Shown in pieces: positions 1 through 11,690 of a DNA stretch of 64,000 nucleotides. The stretch comes from Pisaster brevispinus (lineage: Eukaryota; Echinodermata; Asteroidea; Forcipulatida; Asteriidae). The stretch spans positions 8,424,541 through 8,488,540 of the forward strand of contig JAMKCF010000022.1 of assembly GCA_023634235.1 (NCBI GenBank). Direction: 5' to 3'. The first letter of the stretch is position 1. Every line of letters starts with the position of its first letter. The notes below the pieces were generated by a model that was not told the origin of the DNA, ran no database searches, and was given only the letters and a program-made list of their open reading frames with translations. Made by a program: the position numbers and the translations under genes.

Positions 1-2280
1 TTCCAACCTCCCACTCCCACCCTCCCTCCTCCAATCCCACTCCCAACCTCCCTCTCCCACTCCCAACCTCCCACTCCCAACCTCCCACTCCCACCCTCCC
101 TCCTCCAATCCCATTCCCACCCTCCCTCCTCCCACTCCCACCCTCCCACTTCCAACCTCTCACTTCCACCCTCCCTCTCCCTCCCAACCCACTCCCACCT
201 TCCCTCTCCTACTCCCATCCTCCCTCTTTCACTTCCACTCCCACCCTCCCTCTCCCACCCCCACAACCCGAACCTCCCACTCCCAACCTCCCACTCCCAA
301 CCTCCCTCCCCACTCCCAACCTCCCACTCCCAACCTCCCTCCCCACTCCCAACCTCCCTCTCCCACCCTCCCACTCCAGACCTCCCTCTCCCACCCTCCC
401 ACTCCCAACCTCCCACTCCCATCCTCCCACTCCCATCCTCCCACTCCCACTCTCCCAATCCCAACCTCCCACTCCAGACCTCCCACTCCCAACCTCCCAC
501 TCCCAACCTCCCACTCCCAACCTCCCACTCCCATCCTCCCACTCCCACTCTCCCACTCCCAACCTCCCACTCCTACCCTCCCACTCCCAACCTCCCACTC
601 CCAACCTCCCACTCCCACCCTCCCTCCTCCAATCCCACTTCCAACCTCCCTCTCCCACTCCCAACCTCCCACTCCCAACCTCCCACTCCCACCCTCCCTC
701 CTCCAATCCCATTCCCACCCTCCCTCCTCCCACTCCCACCCTCCCACTTCCAACCTCTCACTTCCACCCTCCCTCTCCCTCCCAACCCACTCCCACCTTC
801 CCTCTCCTACTCCCATCCTCCCTCTTTCACTTCCACTCCCACCCTCCCACTCCCAACCTCCCACTCCCAACCTCCCTCCCCACTCCCAACCTCCCACTCC
901 CAACCTCCCTCTCCCACCCTCCCACTCCCGACCTCCCTCTCCCGACCTCCCATTCCCGACCTCCCATTGGAGATTGGAAAGGTAAGGTGGGTGGAGGTTT
1001 GAGTGGGAAGGTGAGTGGAGTTGAGGAGGCACCTCCTAGACCTCCATACCACATTGCCTCCTCAACTCCACTCACCTACCCATTTCCAACCTCCCACTCC
1101 CACCCTCCCTCCTCCAATCCCATTCCCACCCTCCCTCCTCCCACTCCCACCCTCCCACTTCCAACCTCTCACTTCCACCCTCCCTCTCCCTCCCAACCCA
1201 CTCCCACCTTCCCTCTCCTACTCCCATCCTCCCTCTTTCACTTCCACTCCCACCCTCCCACTCCCAACCTCCCACTCCCAACCTCCCACTCCCAACCTCC
1301 CTCCCCACTCCCAACCTCCCTCCCCACTCCCACTCTCCCTCTCCCACCCTCCCACTCCCAACCTCCCACTCCCAACCTCCCACTCCCAACCTCCCTCTCC
1401 CAACCTCCCTCTCCCACTCCCACCCTCCCTCCCTCCCTCCTCCAATCCCACTCCCACGCTCCCTCTCCCACCCTCCCACTCCCAACCTCCCACTCCCAAC
1501 CTCCCACTCCCAACCTCCCACTCCCAACCTCCCACTCCCAACCTCCCACTCCCAACCTCCCTCTCCCTCCCTCCCACTCTCACCCTCCCACTCCCACCCT
1601 CCCACTCCCACCCTCCCTCCTCCATTCCCACTCCCACCCTCCCTCTCCCAACCTCCCTCCCCACTCCCAACCTCCCACTCCCAACCTCCCACTCCCAACC
1701 TCCCACTCCCAACCTCCCACTCCCACCCTCCCACTCCCACCTCCACTCCCACCTCCACTCCCACTCCCTCCATCCCACTCCCAACCTCCCACTCCCAACC
1801 TCCCTCCCCACTCCCAACCTCCCTCTCCCACCCTCCCACTCCAGACCTCCCACTCCCACCCTCCCACTCCCACTCCCCCACTCCCAACCTCCCACTCCCA
1901 ACCTCCCACTCCCAACCTCCCACTCCCAACCTCCCACTCCCAACCTCCCTCCCCACTCCCAACCTCCCTCCCCACTCCCCCACCCTCCCACTCCCAACCT
2001 CCCTCTCCCACTCCCAACCTCACTCCCCACTCCCACTCCCAACCTCCCTCTCCCACCTTCCCACTCCAGACCTCCCACTCCAGACCTCCCTCCCCACTCC
2101 CAACCTCCCACTCCCAACCTCCCTCCCCACTCCCAACCTCCCACTCCCATCCTCCCACTCCCATCCTCCCACTCCCACCCCAACCCTCCCTCTCACTCCC
2201 AACCTCCCACTCCCACCCTCCTCCCCTCCCCCACTCCCACTCTCCCTGTCCCAACCTCCCACTCCCACTCCCAACCTCCC
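1..2280. repeat. C-rich 14-bp minisatellite (plus-strand pyrimidine half)
   Basis: Tandem array of a 14-bp unit, roughly CCTCCCACTCCCAA, with many variants (CCACCCT, CCCCACT, CCAATCCC). It has higher-order structure: a block of about 170 bp with the same variant order occurs at 81-250, 679-848 and 1090-1259. The match between the first two copies extends further left (19-250 against 617-848, offset 598). Open frames run through it on both strands only because the unit contains no stop codon. These give low-complexity Pro/Ser/Leu or Gly/Trp/Glu/Val strings and are not supported as genes. The minus strand is G-rich with runs of GGG separated by 1-4 bases, so it has G-quadruplex potential. Confidence 0.95.
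1009..1077. repeat. 23-bp-arm inverted repeat inside the minisatellite
   Basis: Arms 1009-1031 and 1055-1077 are perfect reverse complements around a 23-nt loop. This is the only non-minisatellite island in the C-rich half. It sits beside the G-rich spacer at 968-1008, so the array changes strand locally here as well as at 2280. Confidence 0.85.
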
Positions 2281-3380
2281 TTGGGAGTGGGAGGTTGGGA
2301 GTGGGAGGTTGGGAGTGGGAGGTTGGGAGTGGGAGGTTGGGAGTGGGAGGTTGGGAGTGGGAGGTTGGGAGTGGGAGGTTGGGAGTGGGAGGTTGGGAGT
2401 GGGGAGGTTGGGAGGTTGGGAGGCTGGGAGTGGGAGAGGGAGGTTGGGAGTGGGAGTGGGAGGTTGGGACAGGGAGAGTGGGGAGTGGGGGAGGGGAGGA
2501 GGGTGGGAGTGGGAGGTTGGGATTGAGAGGGAGGGTTTGGGTGGGAGAGGGAGGATGGGAGTGGGAGGGTGGGAGAGGGAGACTGGCCGTGGAGGTGGGA
2601 GTGGGAGGGTGGGAGTGGGAGGTTGGGGGAGGGTGGGTGTGGGAGGGTGGGAGAGGGAGACTGGGCGTGGAGGTGGGAGTGGGAGGGTGGGAGAGGGAGG
2701 TTGGGAGTGGGAGGTTGGGAGGGGGAGGTCGGGAGTGGGAGGTCGGGAATGGGAGGGCGGGAGTGGGAGGTTGGAGAGAGAGTGGGGGTGGGAGAGGGAG
2801 GGTGGGAGGTTGGGAGTGGGAGGTTGGGAGTGGGAGGTTGGGAGTGGGAGGGGTGGGAGAGGGAGGATGGGAGTGGGAGGTTGGGAGTGGGAGGGTGGGA
2901 GTGGGAGGTGGGGAGTGGGAGGGTGGGAGTGGGAGGTTGGGAGAGGGAGGGTGGGAGTGGGAGGGTGGGAGTGGGAGGGTGGGAGTGGGAGGTTGGTAGA
3001 GAGAGGTTGGGGGTTGGAGTGGGAGGTTGGGAGTGGGAGGTTGGGAGTGGGGAGGGTGGGAGTGGGAGGGGTGGGAGTGGGAGGTTGGCAGAGAGAGAGT
3101 GGGGGGTGGGGAGAGGGAGGGTGGGGAGAGGGAGGGTGGGAGTGGGGTGGGAGAGGGAGGGTGGGAGTGGGGTGGAGAGGAGGAGGGTGAGGTAGAGGTA
3201 GAGAGGGGGGGGGAGTGGGGGTGGGGGATGGGAGGGGGGGGAGGGTGAGAAGGTAGGAGGGAGGGAAGGTGGGAGAGGGAAGGAAGGTGGGAGAGGGAGG
3301 GAAGGTCGGGAGTGGAGATTGGAAAGGTAAGGTGGGTGGGTGGAGGTGGAGAGAGGAAGGTGGATGGAGGTTTGGGTGGA
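2281..3380. repeat. G-rich 14-bp minisatellite (inverted half of the same array)
   Basis: The same 14-bp unit as the preceding array but in reverse complement (GGGAGTGGGAGGTT), starting abruptly at 2281. The first ~120 bp are almost perfect; the rest becomes irregular. The spacer sequence TGGAGATTGGAAAGGTAAGG, which interrupts the C-rich half at 968-987, recurs at 3313-3332 near the end of this half. The two halves together could form a very large imperfect hairpin. Confidence 0.93.
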
Positions 3381-3740
3381 AGGTTAGAAATGGGTAGGTG
3401 ATTGGAGTTGGTGAGGGAATGTGGATGGAGGTCTGGGAGGGAAGGCGGGATATGGTGAGGAGAGATAGGGAAGGGCAGGTGGGTAGGGAAGGTGGGGAGG
3501 GAGATTTGATAGGTTAAGTGGGGAGGGAAAGTTGATGGAGGTTTGGGAGGTGGGAGGGAAGGTGGATAGAGGTCGGGGAGAGAAGGTGGTTGGAGGTTGG
3601 GGTGGAGGGGAGGGAAGGTGGAAGGTGGGGACGGAAGGTGATGGAGGTGGGGAGGGAAGTTGGATGAAGGTCGGGAGGGAAGGTGGATGGAGGTGGAGAT
3701 GGAAGGTGGATAGAGGTTTGGGTAAGACTAGGGGGAGAGT
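3381..3740. repeat. Degenerate G-rich flank of the minisatellite
   Basis: Purine-rich degenerate repeats of the type GGTGGATGGAGGTTTGGG and GGGAGGGAAGG, fading into ordinary sequence by about 3740. I see no gene in it; the open frames on both strands are products of base composition. Confidence 0.8.
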
Positions 3741-3879
3741 CAGATGTGATACAGGGTTGCACGCAGGATCGTTAGGCTGAGCCAGAATGTTTCCGTTCCA
3801 TGTTGTGCATGTGGCGTAATTGTTTAGGAAAATGTTTTCATACTCACAGGTTAAAATGTAACCACAAGGAAAGTTCAAC

Positions 3880-5530
3880 CAAAATCCATGTTAGCGTACC
3901 TTCATCGATGTTCTCTTGTTCCAGGTCGGCATAAGTTGAATTTTTTTTTAACAAAGCTCAACAAATGTGCTTTGGTATATACTTAAGGAAGACACAAGAT
4001 CAGCCTGAAAATAATCTGAAAGATAAGAAATAACTAGAAAACAAGATGCAAAGCTTTGGAGGTAGGGAAGTTGTTGAGGAATAACACAACCATAAGCTGG
4101 GAAACTTAAAGAGCGACCAAAAACTGCAACACCGAAGCTTCCATGGCGAGCTGCCAATCGCCAGATAGAATACCAATGACTAATTGCCGAAAGGAGTTAT
4201 GACCATATAAGGTTTTCAATGTTATAGCTCATTCAACTGGAACTAGCGATAAACTCTTGAGTTTTATCTTTTCAAATAAATCAACATGTAAGAAGCAATA
4301 TTTGATTCAAGTTTCAAGTCAGTACATCATTGCAATAAGGAGTTACGACCATTTAAGTTGTTCATTGTTTTAGCTCATTCAACTGGAATCAGCGACATAG
4401 AGTTTGGATTTGGTTCAAACAATTTCTGCATGTCTGTTGTGTTGTTCAAATTTAGTTCCAAAACATCCAACGATTAGTCTTAAGTTTTATAAAGTCCCTA
4501 GGGCACATTGCTCAACAGTGTAAAACAAACTTCAACAATTTTTTTTTTAATTCTGAAAACATTTCTGTAAAAAAATTGTTGAGAAACACAATACATGGCT
4601 GTCTTTGTATATAATTAATTCACTTAGGGCTTTTAGAATCCATAAAACAACTCAAAACATAAATGTTAAAGCTTGATGCTAAAGCTTCGACATTTATTGA
4701 ATGTGGACGGCCTGACAGACGGACAGACATGCTTAGGAGAGCTACATTGTGGGCTTTCCACAGGTGTTGTCTATGATCCCTTTTTTTAACCTTTCCTGTT
4801 AAAAGCATTGTGGGCACAGCCCCACAATGTAAAAAAAGCCCACAACTACACATCCTACTTAAAACTCACCCCTCAATGTATCTCTCGTCCGCCCAGCCAT
4901 ACGGACGGACGGACGGACGGACGGACAGACGGATGGAAATTGTCATTACATAGCCTCACTCTGCTTCGCAGCTCGCTAATAATGAGGCTCAAAAGTTCTG
5001 CAAATATCTTCACTGATGTCACCATGATGACGTACCTTAGGAACAACACAAGAGCTGGAAAACATATAGAGCAAAAGCTTAGGAACATTTCCAATTTGAA
5101 AAAGAAACTGGTTTGTTAGGTTTTAAGGGACTGAACAACATTGGGTTTGAAAGTATTTGGTAATTTCGACATGAGCATGAAGAAATTTTCAAAGATGTTA
5201 TGACGTTGACTTGATTATGCAATATAAACATTGTAAAAACGTGGGTTTGGGAAATTTTGACAGTGAGGACTTGCACAGTGAGGATTTGAAAAATGGCACA
5301 ACATCGGCTTTGCAACAGTTTGAGTGTTGGCAAATTCATTGAAAATCAATACTTTGGGAAGTTTTGAGGGATTTGACAACAGGAGTTTTGACAAAATTTA
5401 AGAGACGGCACATCATCAAACTGGTCAATAAATCTCAGAGGAAAAAAGTCGTTTGGTTGGCTTGTGGAAATATTGGTCGTCTGTACTCTCAACTTTACTA
5501 AGGCACTTCTAAATTTTGTGCAGCGGGCGT
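3880..5530. repeat. Composite dispersed repeat, copy A
   Basis: Two recognisable blocks. Block Y (4130-4980) matches 6968-7752. Shared landmarks are the TAGCTCATTCAACTGGAA motif, an ACATTGTGGGCTTTCC motif and the terminal CTCACTCTGCTTCGCAGCTCG. Block Z (5030-5470) matches 6350-6800 and consists of degenerate ~55-60-bp units around GGGACTGAACAACAT and AATGGCACAACATC. In copy A the order is Y then Z; in copy B it is Z then Y. Open frames within are short and not conserved between copies. No gene is called. Confidence 0.8.
4901..4934. repeat. (ACGG)n microsatellite
   Basis: About eight tetranucleotide units within block Y of the dispersed repeat. The equivalent place in copy B (about 7672-7711) has a shorter, interrupted GACGGACAGACGG tract, so the microsatellite has expanded in this copy. 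Confidence 0.9.
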
Positions 5531-6079
5531 GCCATGTAACTTTTTAGGTAGTAATGCATGATTGTTTTAGCGCGCGAGGGCATATACCAAGTGTGTGTCA
5601 TTGCAAGTTTACGAGTGCAATACATCCAAGCGTCGTGTACACTTTTCCTTCAGCGCCGCATAAAGTTTGAAGCTAGCAACTGAACCGCGTATAGTACATG
5701 TACTTATACTTCGGTTAGCAGGTGTATTAGTTTAAAGGCAATCCTTAAAAAAAAACTTCTTACATATATCCTGAAAAAAGAGGTACTCATTAGGCAAAGG
5801 TGGATTTGGGCCCGGCGGGTGGATTGTTTTAAAAATAATATCATCAAACTCCAAAGAAATGTATTATTAAGAATGCCTTGAACATTAACAAAATCTGAAG
5901 TGGCCGTTTTTTGAAAATGTACAATAACTTCACAAACGTTGGTGGAAAGTTTGAACCCCTGTAGCATCATGCGCAAAAGTTGCGTGTGCGGGTGTGATCA
6001 ACGTCGTGCTTAAGTGGAAGGAGACTCCACTATCTGTAATGAAAATCACGAGGTTCAAAAGTAGCTATACCTTTATTGA

Positions 6080-7760
6080 TGTCACTATAACCCATGTTGG
6101 CATACCTTCACCGATGTTCTCGTTTTAGGTTGGCATCCTTTCATCATCTGTGCTAGCAGCAGCCAACCCTGTCCCAGAAACGACCAACATGGCAACCTAG
6201 AAGAAATCAAGACAACCATGTCATCAATAATCATACATTAAAAAATCATAAGGTTGGCAACGTCTTGAACAACAAATGTGCTTAGGTAAACTTAAAGAAG
6301 ACACAACATCAGCTTGAGAACAGTCCCAAAGTTTAGAAAGCATTATTTTGCAAAGCTTTAAGTTTTTGAGGAACAACACAACATGAGCTGGGAAACTTAT
6401 AGAGCAAGCAAAACATAGGCGGAGGTACATTTCCAGTTTGAAGAATAAACAGGTTTGTACATTTTAAGGGACTGAACAACATTAGGTTTGAAGTTTTTTT
6501 TACTGTTGACATCAGCTTGAAGACATTTTCGAAGATGTTATGACATTGACTTGAGGGAATAAAAATTGAAAAAAGCGTAAGGTTGGGAAATTTTGAGAAG
6601 CTGAACAGTTTGCATAGTGAGAATTTGAAAAATGGCACATAAGCTTTGCAACAATTTTAGAGTTGGCAAATTCATTGAAAACCGATACTTTGGGAAGTTT
6701 TGAGGGATTGGACAACATGAGTTTTGACAAAGTTTAACAGACGGCACAACATCAGATTGGAGAACAAATCTCAGAGGAAAGAAGTCATTTGGTTGGCAAG
6801 TTTTTAAAGGACTGGAGAAAACGACTTCAGGAAATTCATACGACAACACATTGTTAGCCCCTGAACATTTAGCGAGTTGGAAATTAAATCAGTTTAGCAA
6901 GTTTTGAGGGACTCCGCATTCTGCTTTAGGAAAAAATACCAAATTGCACAATTATTTAATTATTTAGAACAGCGAAGCTGCCATGGCTGCCGATCGCCAG
7001 ATAAAAGACCAATGACTAATTGCAATAAGGAGTTATGACCATTTAAGTTTTTCATTGTTTTAGCTCATTCAACTGGAACCAGTGATAAACTCAGTACATC
7101 CTTGCAATAAGGAGGTATGATCATTTAATTTTGTTTTATTGTTTTAGCTCATTCAACTGTAAACAGTGACTACGAGCTTGGTTTTTGTAAAAACAAATTC
7201 TGCATGTCTGTTGTGCTGTTGTTCAAATTTAGTTCTAAAACATCCAACGTTTAGTCTACAGTTTTTTATAAAGTCACGAGGGCGAAATGTTCAACATTGT
7301 ACAACAAACTTCAAAATTTCTTTTTAAATTCTGAAAACATTTCTGTAAAAAGTTTGTTGAGAAACACAATACATGGCTGTCATTTAATTAATTTACTTAG
7401 GGCTTTTAGAATTCGCTAAACAACTCAAAACAAAAATGTTGAAGCTTGATGCTAAAACTTTAACATTTATTGAATGCGGACGGCCGGACAGACAGACGAA
7501 CGGACGTGCTTAGGAGAGCTACATTGTGGGCTTTCCACAGGTGTTGTCTATGATCCCTTTTCTTTAATCTTTCCTGTTAAAAACATTGTGGGCACAGCCC
7601 CACAATGTAATAAAAAAACCACAACTACACATCCTACAAAAAACTCACCCCACAATGTATCTCTCGTCCGCCCGGACAAACGGACAACGAGACGGACGGA
7701 CAGACGGACGGAAATTGTCATTACATAGGCTCACTCTGCTTCGCAGCTCGCCAAAAAACA
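6080..7760. repeat. Composite dispersed repeat, copy B
   Basis: Diverged second copy of the 3880-5530 repeat, same orientation. 6085-6150 resembles 3885-3945, 6350-6800 resembles 5030-5470, and 6968-7752 resembles 4130-4980. The similarity is clear over hundreds of bases but many substitutions and indels separate the copies, so the duplication is old. No coding frame is conserved. Confidence 0.8.
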
Positions 7761-8560
7761 CAAGTGGGCTGAATTTGTCTTGTATTGTGCCTAAGTATAC
7801 TGGCATAGCTAAAACCACTTGCTCGTCCCTGCGATTAATATTTATTTATCAATTGGATACAAATTGATTTTCTATTAACCTGGTATAGGCAACCAATAAC
7901 AGCAATCTCTTAAGCAAAGACTAACGTAGACTTTTTCCTTCAAAAACTTTTGCTTTGGTCAGTGCATACAAGTAGTGGAGGGGCTGTGGTCCCTTATATA
8001 TGTATGCCAACATGTTGAAGAAGGAACATTGGGTCTATATTCCTAAATACCAAACTGTAGTCAGTCTGCTGTGTTGTGCTAAATAGCAGTCAGTTTAAAA
8101 GTGCAAGTTATGTAATTGTGCACTGTGTTTGACCATGGTTTCGACCTAGGTCATCCACAGCTAACTGTAAATCCATCGCACCTTACACAGCTCAATGGTC
8201 ACACTGTTACCAATACTATAAGCAAGCTTGGGGTGTACCAACTGTAGTCATTTATTGGGTGGAATAGACATTTGGCTTCACTTGGATGGTAAAATTGGAG
8301 TAAGAATTGTTTAATGGCATAGTTCATGACATCAACTGTTTCCCCTGTAAGTTTAGATTAAGATCCTTTTTAATACAGTCATCATACATACATGTAGCAA
8401 GCTAAGACACAATGCTGTTAAAAGTGACTCTTTTTTATGCAAATATCAACTTCTTTTGTTAAGCAATGGTTTCAGCTTTAAACTACAGCAAAATCCATTT
8501 TCAAATTTCTCCCACCATCACACGAAATGAACTTTATTTAAAATCGCATGTATTGCCATA
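7761..8560. other. Unassigned non-coding stretch
   Basis: A+T-rich unique-looking sequence after the dispersed repeat. I see no open frame with splice signals, no RNA gene and no inverted repeat of note. Confidence 0.5.
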
Positions 8561-8640
8561 TGAAAAAAACATGTTTCCTAAATATGGCAGGAATACATTA
8601 AACCTCCAGAAATGGCTACAGATATGGAAACATCAACTGT

Positions 8641-8803
8641 GTTTCCAAATCAGGAAATATTTGTAGTGTCTCCAGAATTGGAGACGTAACACTGTTTCCT
8701 GATCAGGGAACAATTAGGGCGTCTCCAAAAGTGGAGACACAGTAGAATGTTCCCAAAAAAGGCAACATACATGTAAATTTTGAGTGTTTCCTGTTCAGGA
8801 AAC
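8641..8803. repeat. Phased array of 18-bp hairpins (GTYTCC-N6-GGARAC)
   Basis: Six successive 18-bp units at 8641, 8668, 8694, 8721, 8749 and 8786. Each is six bases, a six-base loop, then the six-base reverse complement or a near match. Starts are 27, 26, 27, 28 and 37 bp apart. Stems alternate between GTTTCC/GGAAAC and GTCTCC/GGAGAC, so both arms change together. The fifth unit (GTTCCC/GGCAAC) is imperfect. Confidence 0.85.
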
Positions 8804-9111
8804 ATTTATTTTCTTATATCCCCGACTATAACTTTAGGTAACGATAGGGAACGATAACGAGACAATTCGGATTTTGTCCAGTTAAAAGATAACCGAATAA
8901 TTTCACAAAGCCCCTAAGCGGTGAGCCTTGGCAAACTTAAGATATAGAACTTTGAACTTTTCTTTTTTGAAAAAAAATGGCATGTAAAAAAAGTATGTAT
9001 AGAAAATGTGTTTTTTTACTTTAATAAGTCTCATTAAAGGTAATTCACCTTTAAAAATGTTGATAACAATACTAGTTAAAAAATTATCAGCAAAACTTGG
9101 TTTTTGTGATT

Positions 9112-9176
9112 TTATCCTGTTTTGGAACTGTGCTGCCTGATTTGGAGACAAAACAAATGTTCCCTGATTAGGCACT
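9112..9176. repeat. Second cluster of the 18-bp hairpin-like units
   Basis: Three further units of the same NNNNCC-N6-GGNNNN design start at 9112, 9132 and 9159. The last two are 27 bp apart and have the loop TGATTT or TGATTA. Arms pair less well than in the upstream array. About 300 bp of A+T-rich sequence separates the two clusters. Confidence 0.55.
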
Positions 9177-9264
9177 GTACCGGACTGTTGGATGGAGGAG
9201 ATGCTTCAAATTAAACACAAAAGTCTTTCTTTAGTTGTACACAAAAACGCACAGGTTTGTTTGT

Positions 9265-9515
9265 TGACTCATCAACAATTATAGGCATGCAGAAGAATAT
9301 TTGAATAAAAATTCTGCTGCTCAAATTTAAAAACATAAAAAAGAACAAGTATTAAAGTAAGTTCCAATGTTATTCGCTTTCTTCGCTTGTAAGCGAATAA
9401 GACTTTATAAGAGACACCCGTGCAACGGAGACTGGCGTCCTCCCCCACGGCTTTAACTTCGCTACACTACCGTACGAGGGGCTACAGTCTGACAATCGTA
9501 GCCATACAACCATAC
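9265..9515. repeat. Interspersed repeat R1, copy 1
   Basis: About 250 bp that recur at 14730-14975 with roughly 85% identity by eye. Landmarks are GACTCATCAACA, GCATGCAGAAGAATATTTG, GTTCCAATGTTATTCGCTTT, GGAGACTGGCGTCCT and CGCTACACTACCGTACGAGG. No coding capacity was recognised. Confidence 0.85.
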
Positions 9516-9587
9516 TCAATGTCATCTGGTCACGAACTAATCCGAAACAGGGGACAGATTTCTTATTTCATATTTCAAGTTCAGTAC

Positions 9588-9775
9588 AGTTGATTCCCCA
9601 ACTAACCTTTTTTCCCTTAGGAGGATAACTGGGTGTCCTTTCGCCTGCTGCAGCCGGGAAATTCCAAACCAAATGGCAAACATCATCAGTGATTGATCTG
9701 TCGATGGCAGCCATGTTGTCCGTTTGCATCAACCAGAACGACAGCGTACCAAACGTCACAATAGAGACTAACTGT
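9588..9775 (-). CDS. Possible internal exon, unknown protein (minus strand)
   Basis: On the minus strand an open segment runs from an AACAG acceptor-like site near 9775 to an AAG|GTTAGT donor-like site near 9600. It would encode a peptide including SFWLMQTDNMAAIDRSITDD and ending near PPKGKK. It was chosen because composition looks protein-like and both splice signals are present in phase with the frame. No domain is recognised and no neighbouring exon was found, so it may be chance. Confidence 0.2.
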
Positions 9776-10089
9776 TAACAAAACATGACAAAAGAACTTC
9801 AATGACAGTGGTTTTCATCACAACATAATTGTGAATTTAGAAGAGGTCAACCACTCTCCCTGTATGTACCTATTGGGGTTCTTATGCGGTTTTTCCATAG
9901 CACAACTTCGGTCGACATCAACAAACATAATTTGTGTGCATTCAGTTTCCCTTGTGTTTCGATACTTGGTATTGTTTTTGGTCTCAAACATGCTTTTTAA
10001 GCAACATGTACTCGAGTCCTAGCGAGCTCAGGATTGGATCGGGGCCAGTTTAAATAAAGGTACAATAATTCAGAGTGGACCTGGGCGTC

Positions 10090-10250
10090 TACTGGTAGTT
10101 TGGGATATGGGAGTCCATTAAAGATACAAACTTGAATCCGGGAGTCCATTGACGAGAAGTTTGGACCTGGGAGTTCATGGACCTGGGAGTTCATGGACCT
10201 GGGAGTCCTCTGGACATGGGAGTGCTTTGGACCTGCTTGTCCAATTCTGA
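10090..10250. repeat. Degenerate 16-bp minisatellite (GGACCTGGGAGTTCAT)
   Basis: The unit GGACCTGGGAGTTCAT is perfect twice at about 10174-10206, with decayed copies on both sides (GGACCTGGGCGTCTACT, GAATCCGGGAGTCCATT, GGACATGGGAGTGCTTT). Confidence 0.8.
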
Positions 10251-10259
10251 AAATTTTTT

Positions 10260-11690
10260 GGGACCAGGGCGTTCATACGTTAAAGCGTTTAAAACTTTAT
10301 AATGTTTGAAGGTTTTAGGGTTTGAATTATGCCAGCTTGCTAAAAATGTCGGTATATGGTTAAACAGCAATTAGAAAGTATTAATTGTTCTTCCTTCTGA
10401 CTTCAAGTGTAAGTCATATTTATTAAAGTAAGTTATAATTATGGCTTTAATTTTCTGTCTCTCTCAATTCCCTTTAACTCTTTGGTAGTACTGTGGCAAA
10501 ACTTATTATTGAATTCCCAACCCTGTCTGTTCATGCAGTCAGCTTTTAATGAATGAAATGGTTCCATTATTAGTATGATTCATGTAAACTTTACTTTCAT
10601 CCCGACTAATTAATGCTGAGTGAATAAGAACAAGTAAAACGGTAATGTGTGTAAAACAAAAGCAACTAAAAGTCTGTGCAAAGCAATGATGAGATGAATA
10701 GACGAAAACATGAATAGGCACAGTTTTACACAAGATGTTGAAAACTTCCTTTGAAACAATTTTACTATTGAGAAATGAGTTTCACAATTAGTTTGATCTC
10801 GCAGGACAAAAACCTGTAAGTTGAAAATAGTTAGGGTATTTTAACTATTTACTGGTTGAGCTGGTTGAGCTTTACTTTTGTTTGAAATTTAAACTAGCTA
10901 AGCACAGACAAATGTTGCTTAGCAATAATTGGTTACCATCCAAAATACCATGAAGTTCCGATTCCCACCGTTCTGGCATCCCACTCATTTTTTTGCCTAG
11001 CAGAAATTTTTGCTTAGCGAACAATTGGGTAAGCAGTTTATTTTGCCAAACAGCTTGAGGATGCTAGGTCAATTGTTGGCTTATTAGACCCCGAATAATG
11101 ATTTATTATTTAAGGTAAATTTGTTTTGTTTTTTTTGGTTCATTTTAAATTTCCGATTATTGTTTTGAAATTTGACGAACTTGTATATTTTTACATTATC
11201 CTTGACGTGACCTATTGTAGGAGTGATAAATTCATTAGTTTAACCCATTTGGGAAAAATTGTAATTTTAATGTTAAATATTAATAATCTCGTTGTTTGGG
11301 GGTCCCAGGTTGCAATTTACATGTTACAAGCTTTTCTAATCATTCTATTGACGACCTGGAATAAAATACCACCACGTCACCGTTCATCTTGAAATATGTG
11401 AATAAGTTTACCGCTAAAAAATCGCGATGACCAACGACTCAAAAGATCACACGTCTTTCCCAAAGACTTTATTAATTGTACGAAAAGCAACAGATCTATG
11501 AAACCTCCAGCACATTGTTTATTCTTACGATCGTTATGTGCGTGAGTCATCATCCGTCATGTGCGAACCCGTTTGAATTTTTACTTGGGTTAAAGATCTT
11601 CAGTTGGGAAAAGACGAACGTCGTTCATGAGTCAGTGAGCCCTCGAAAGTCCTCGCATTTTTGGCATTTCATTATCGAGTGATACCGAGC
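10260..11690. other. Non-coding, A+T-rich
   Basis: No supported gene. 10895-11080 contains several spaced copies of a GCTTAGCA-type word and GGTTACCATCC, resembling a decayed interspersed repeat. The short open frames here lack splice context or recognisable motifs. Confidence 0.4.

Noticed and set aside
987..2999. 670-codon and 503-codon open frames through the minisatellite
   Set aside because: The 14-bp unit has no stop codon in several frames on both strands. The 'proteins' change from Pro/Ser/Leu to Gly/Trp/Glu exactly where the DNA inverts.
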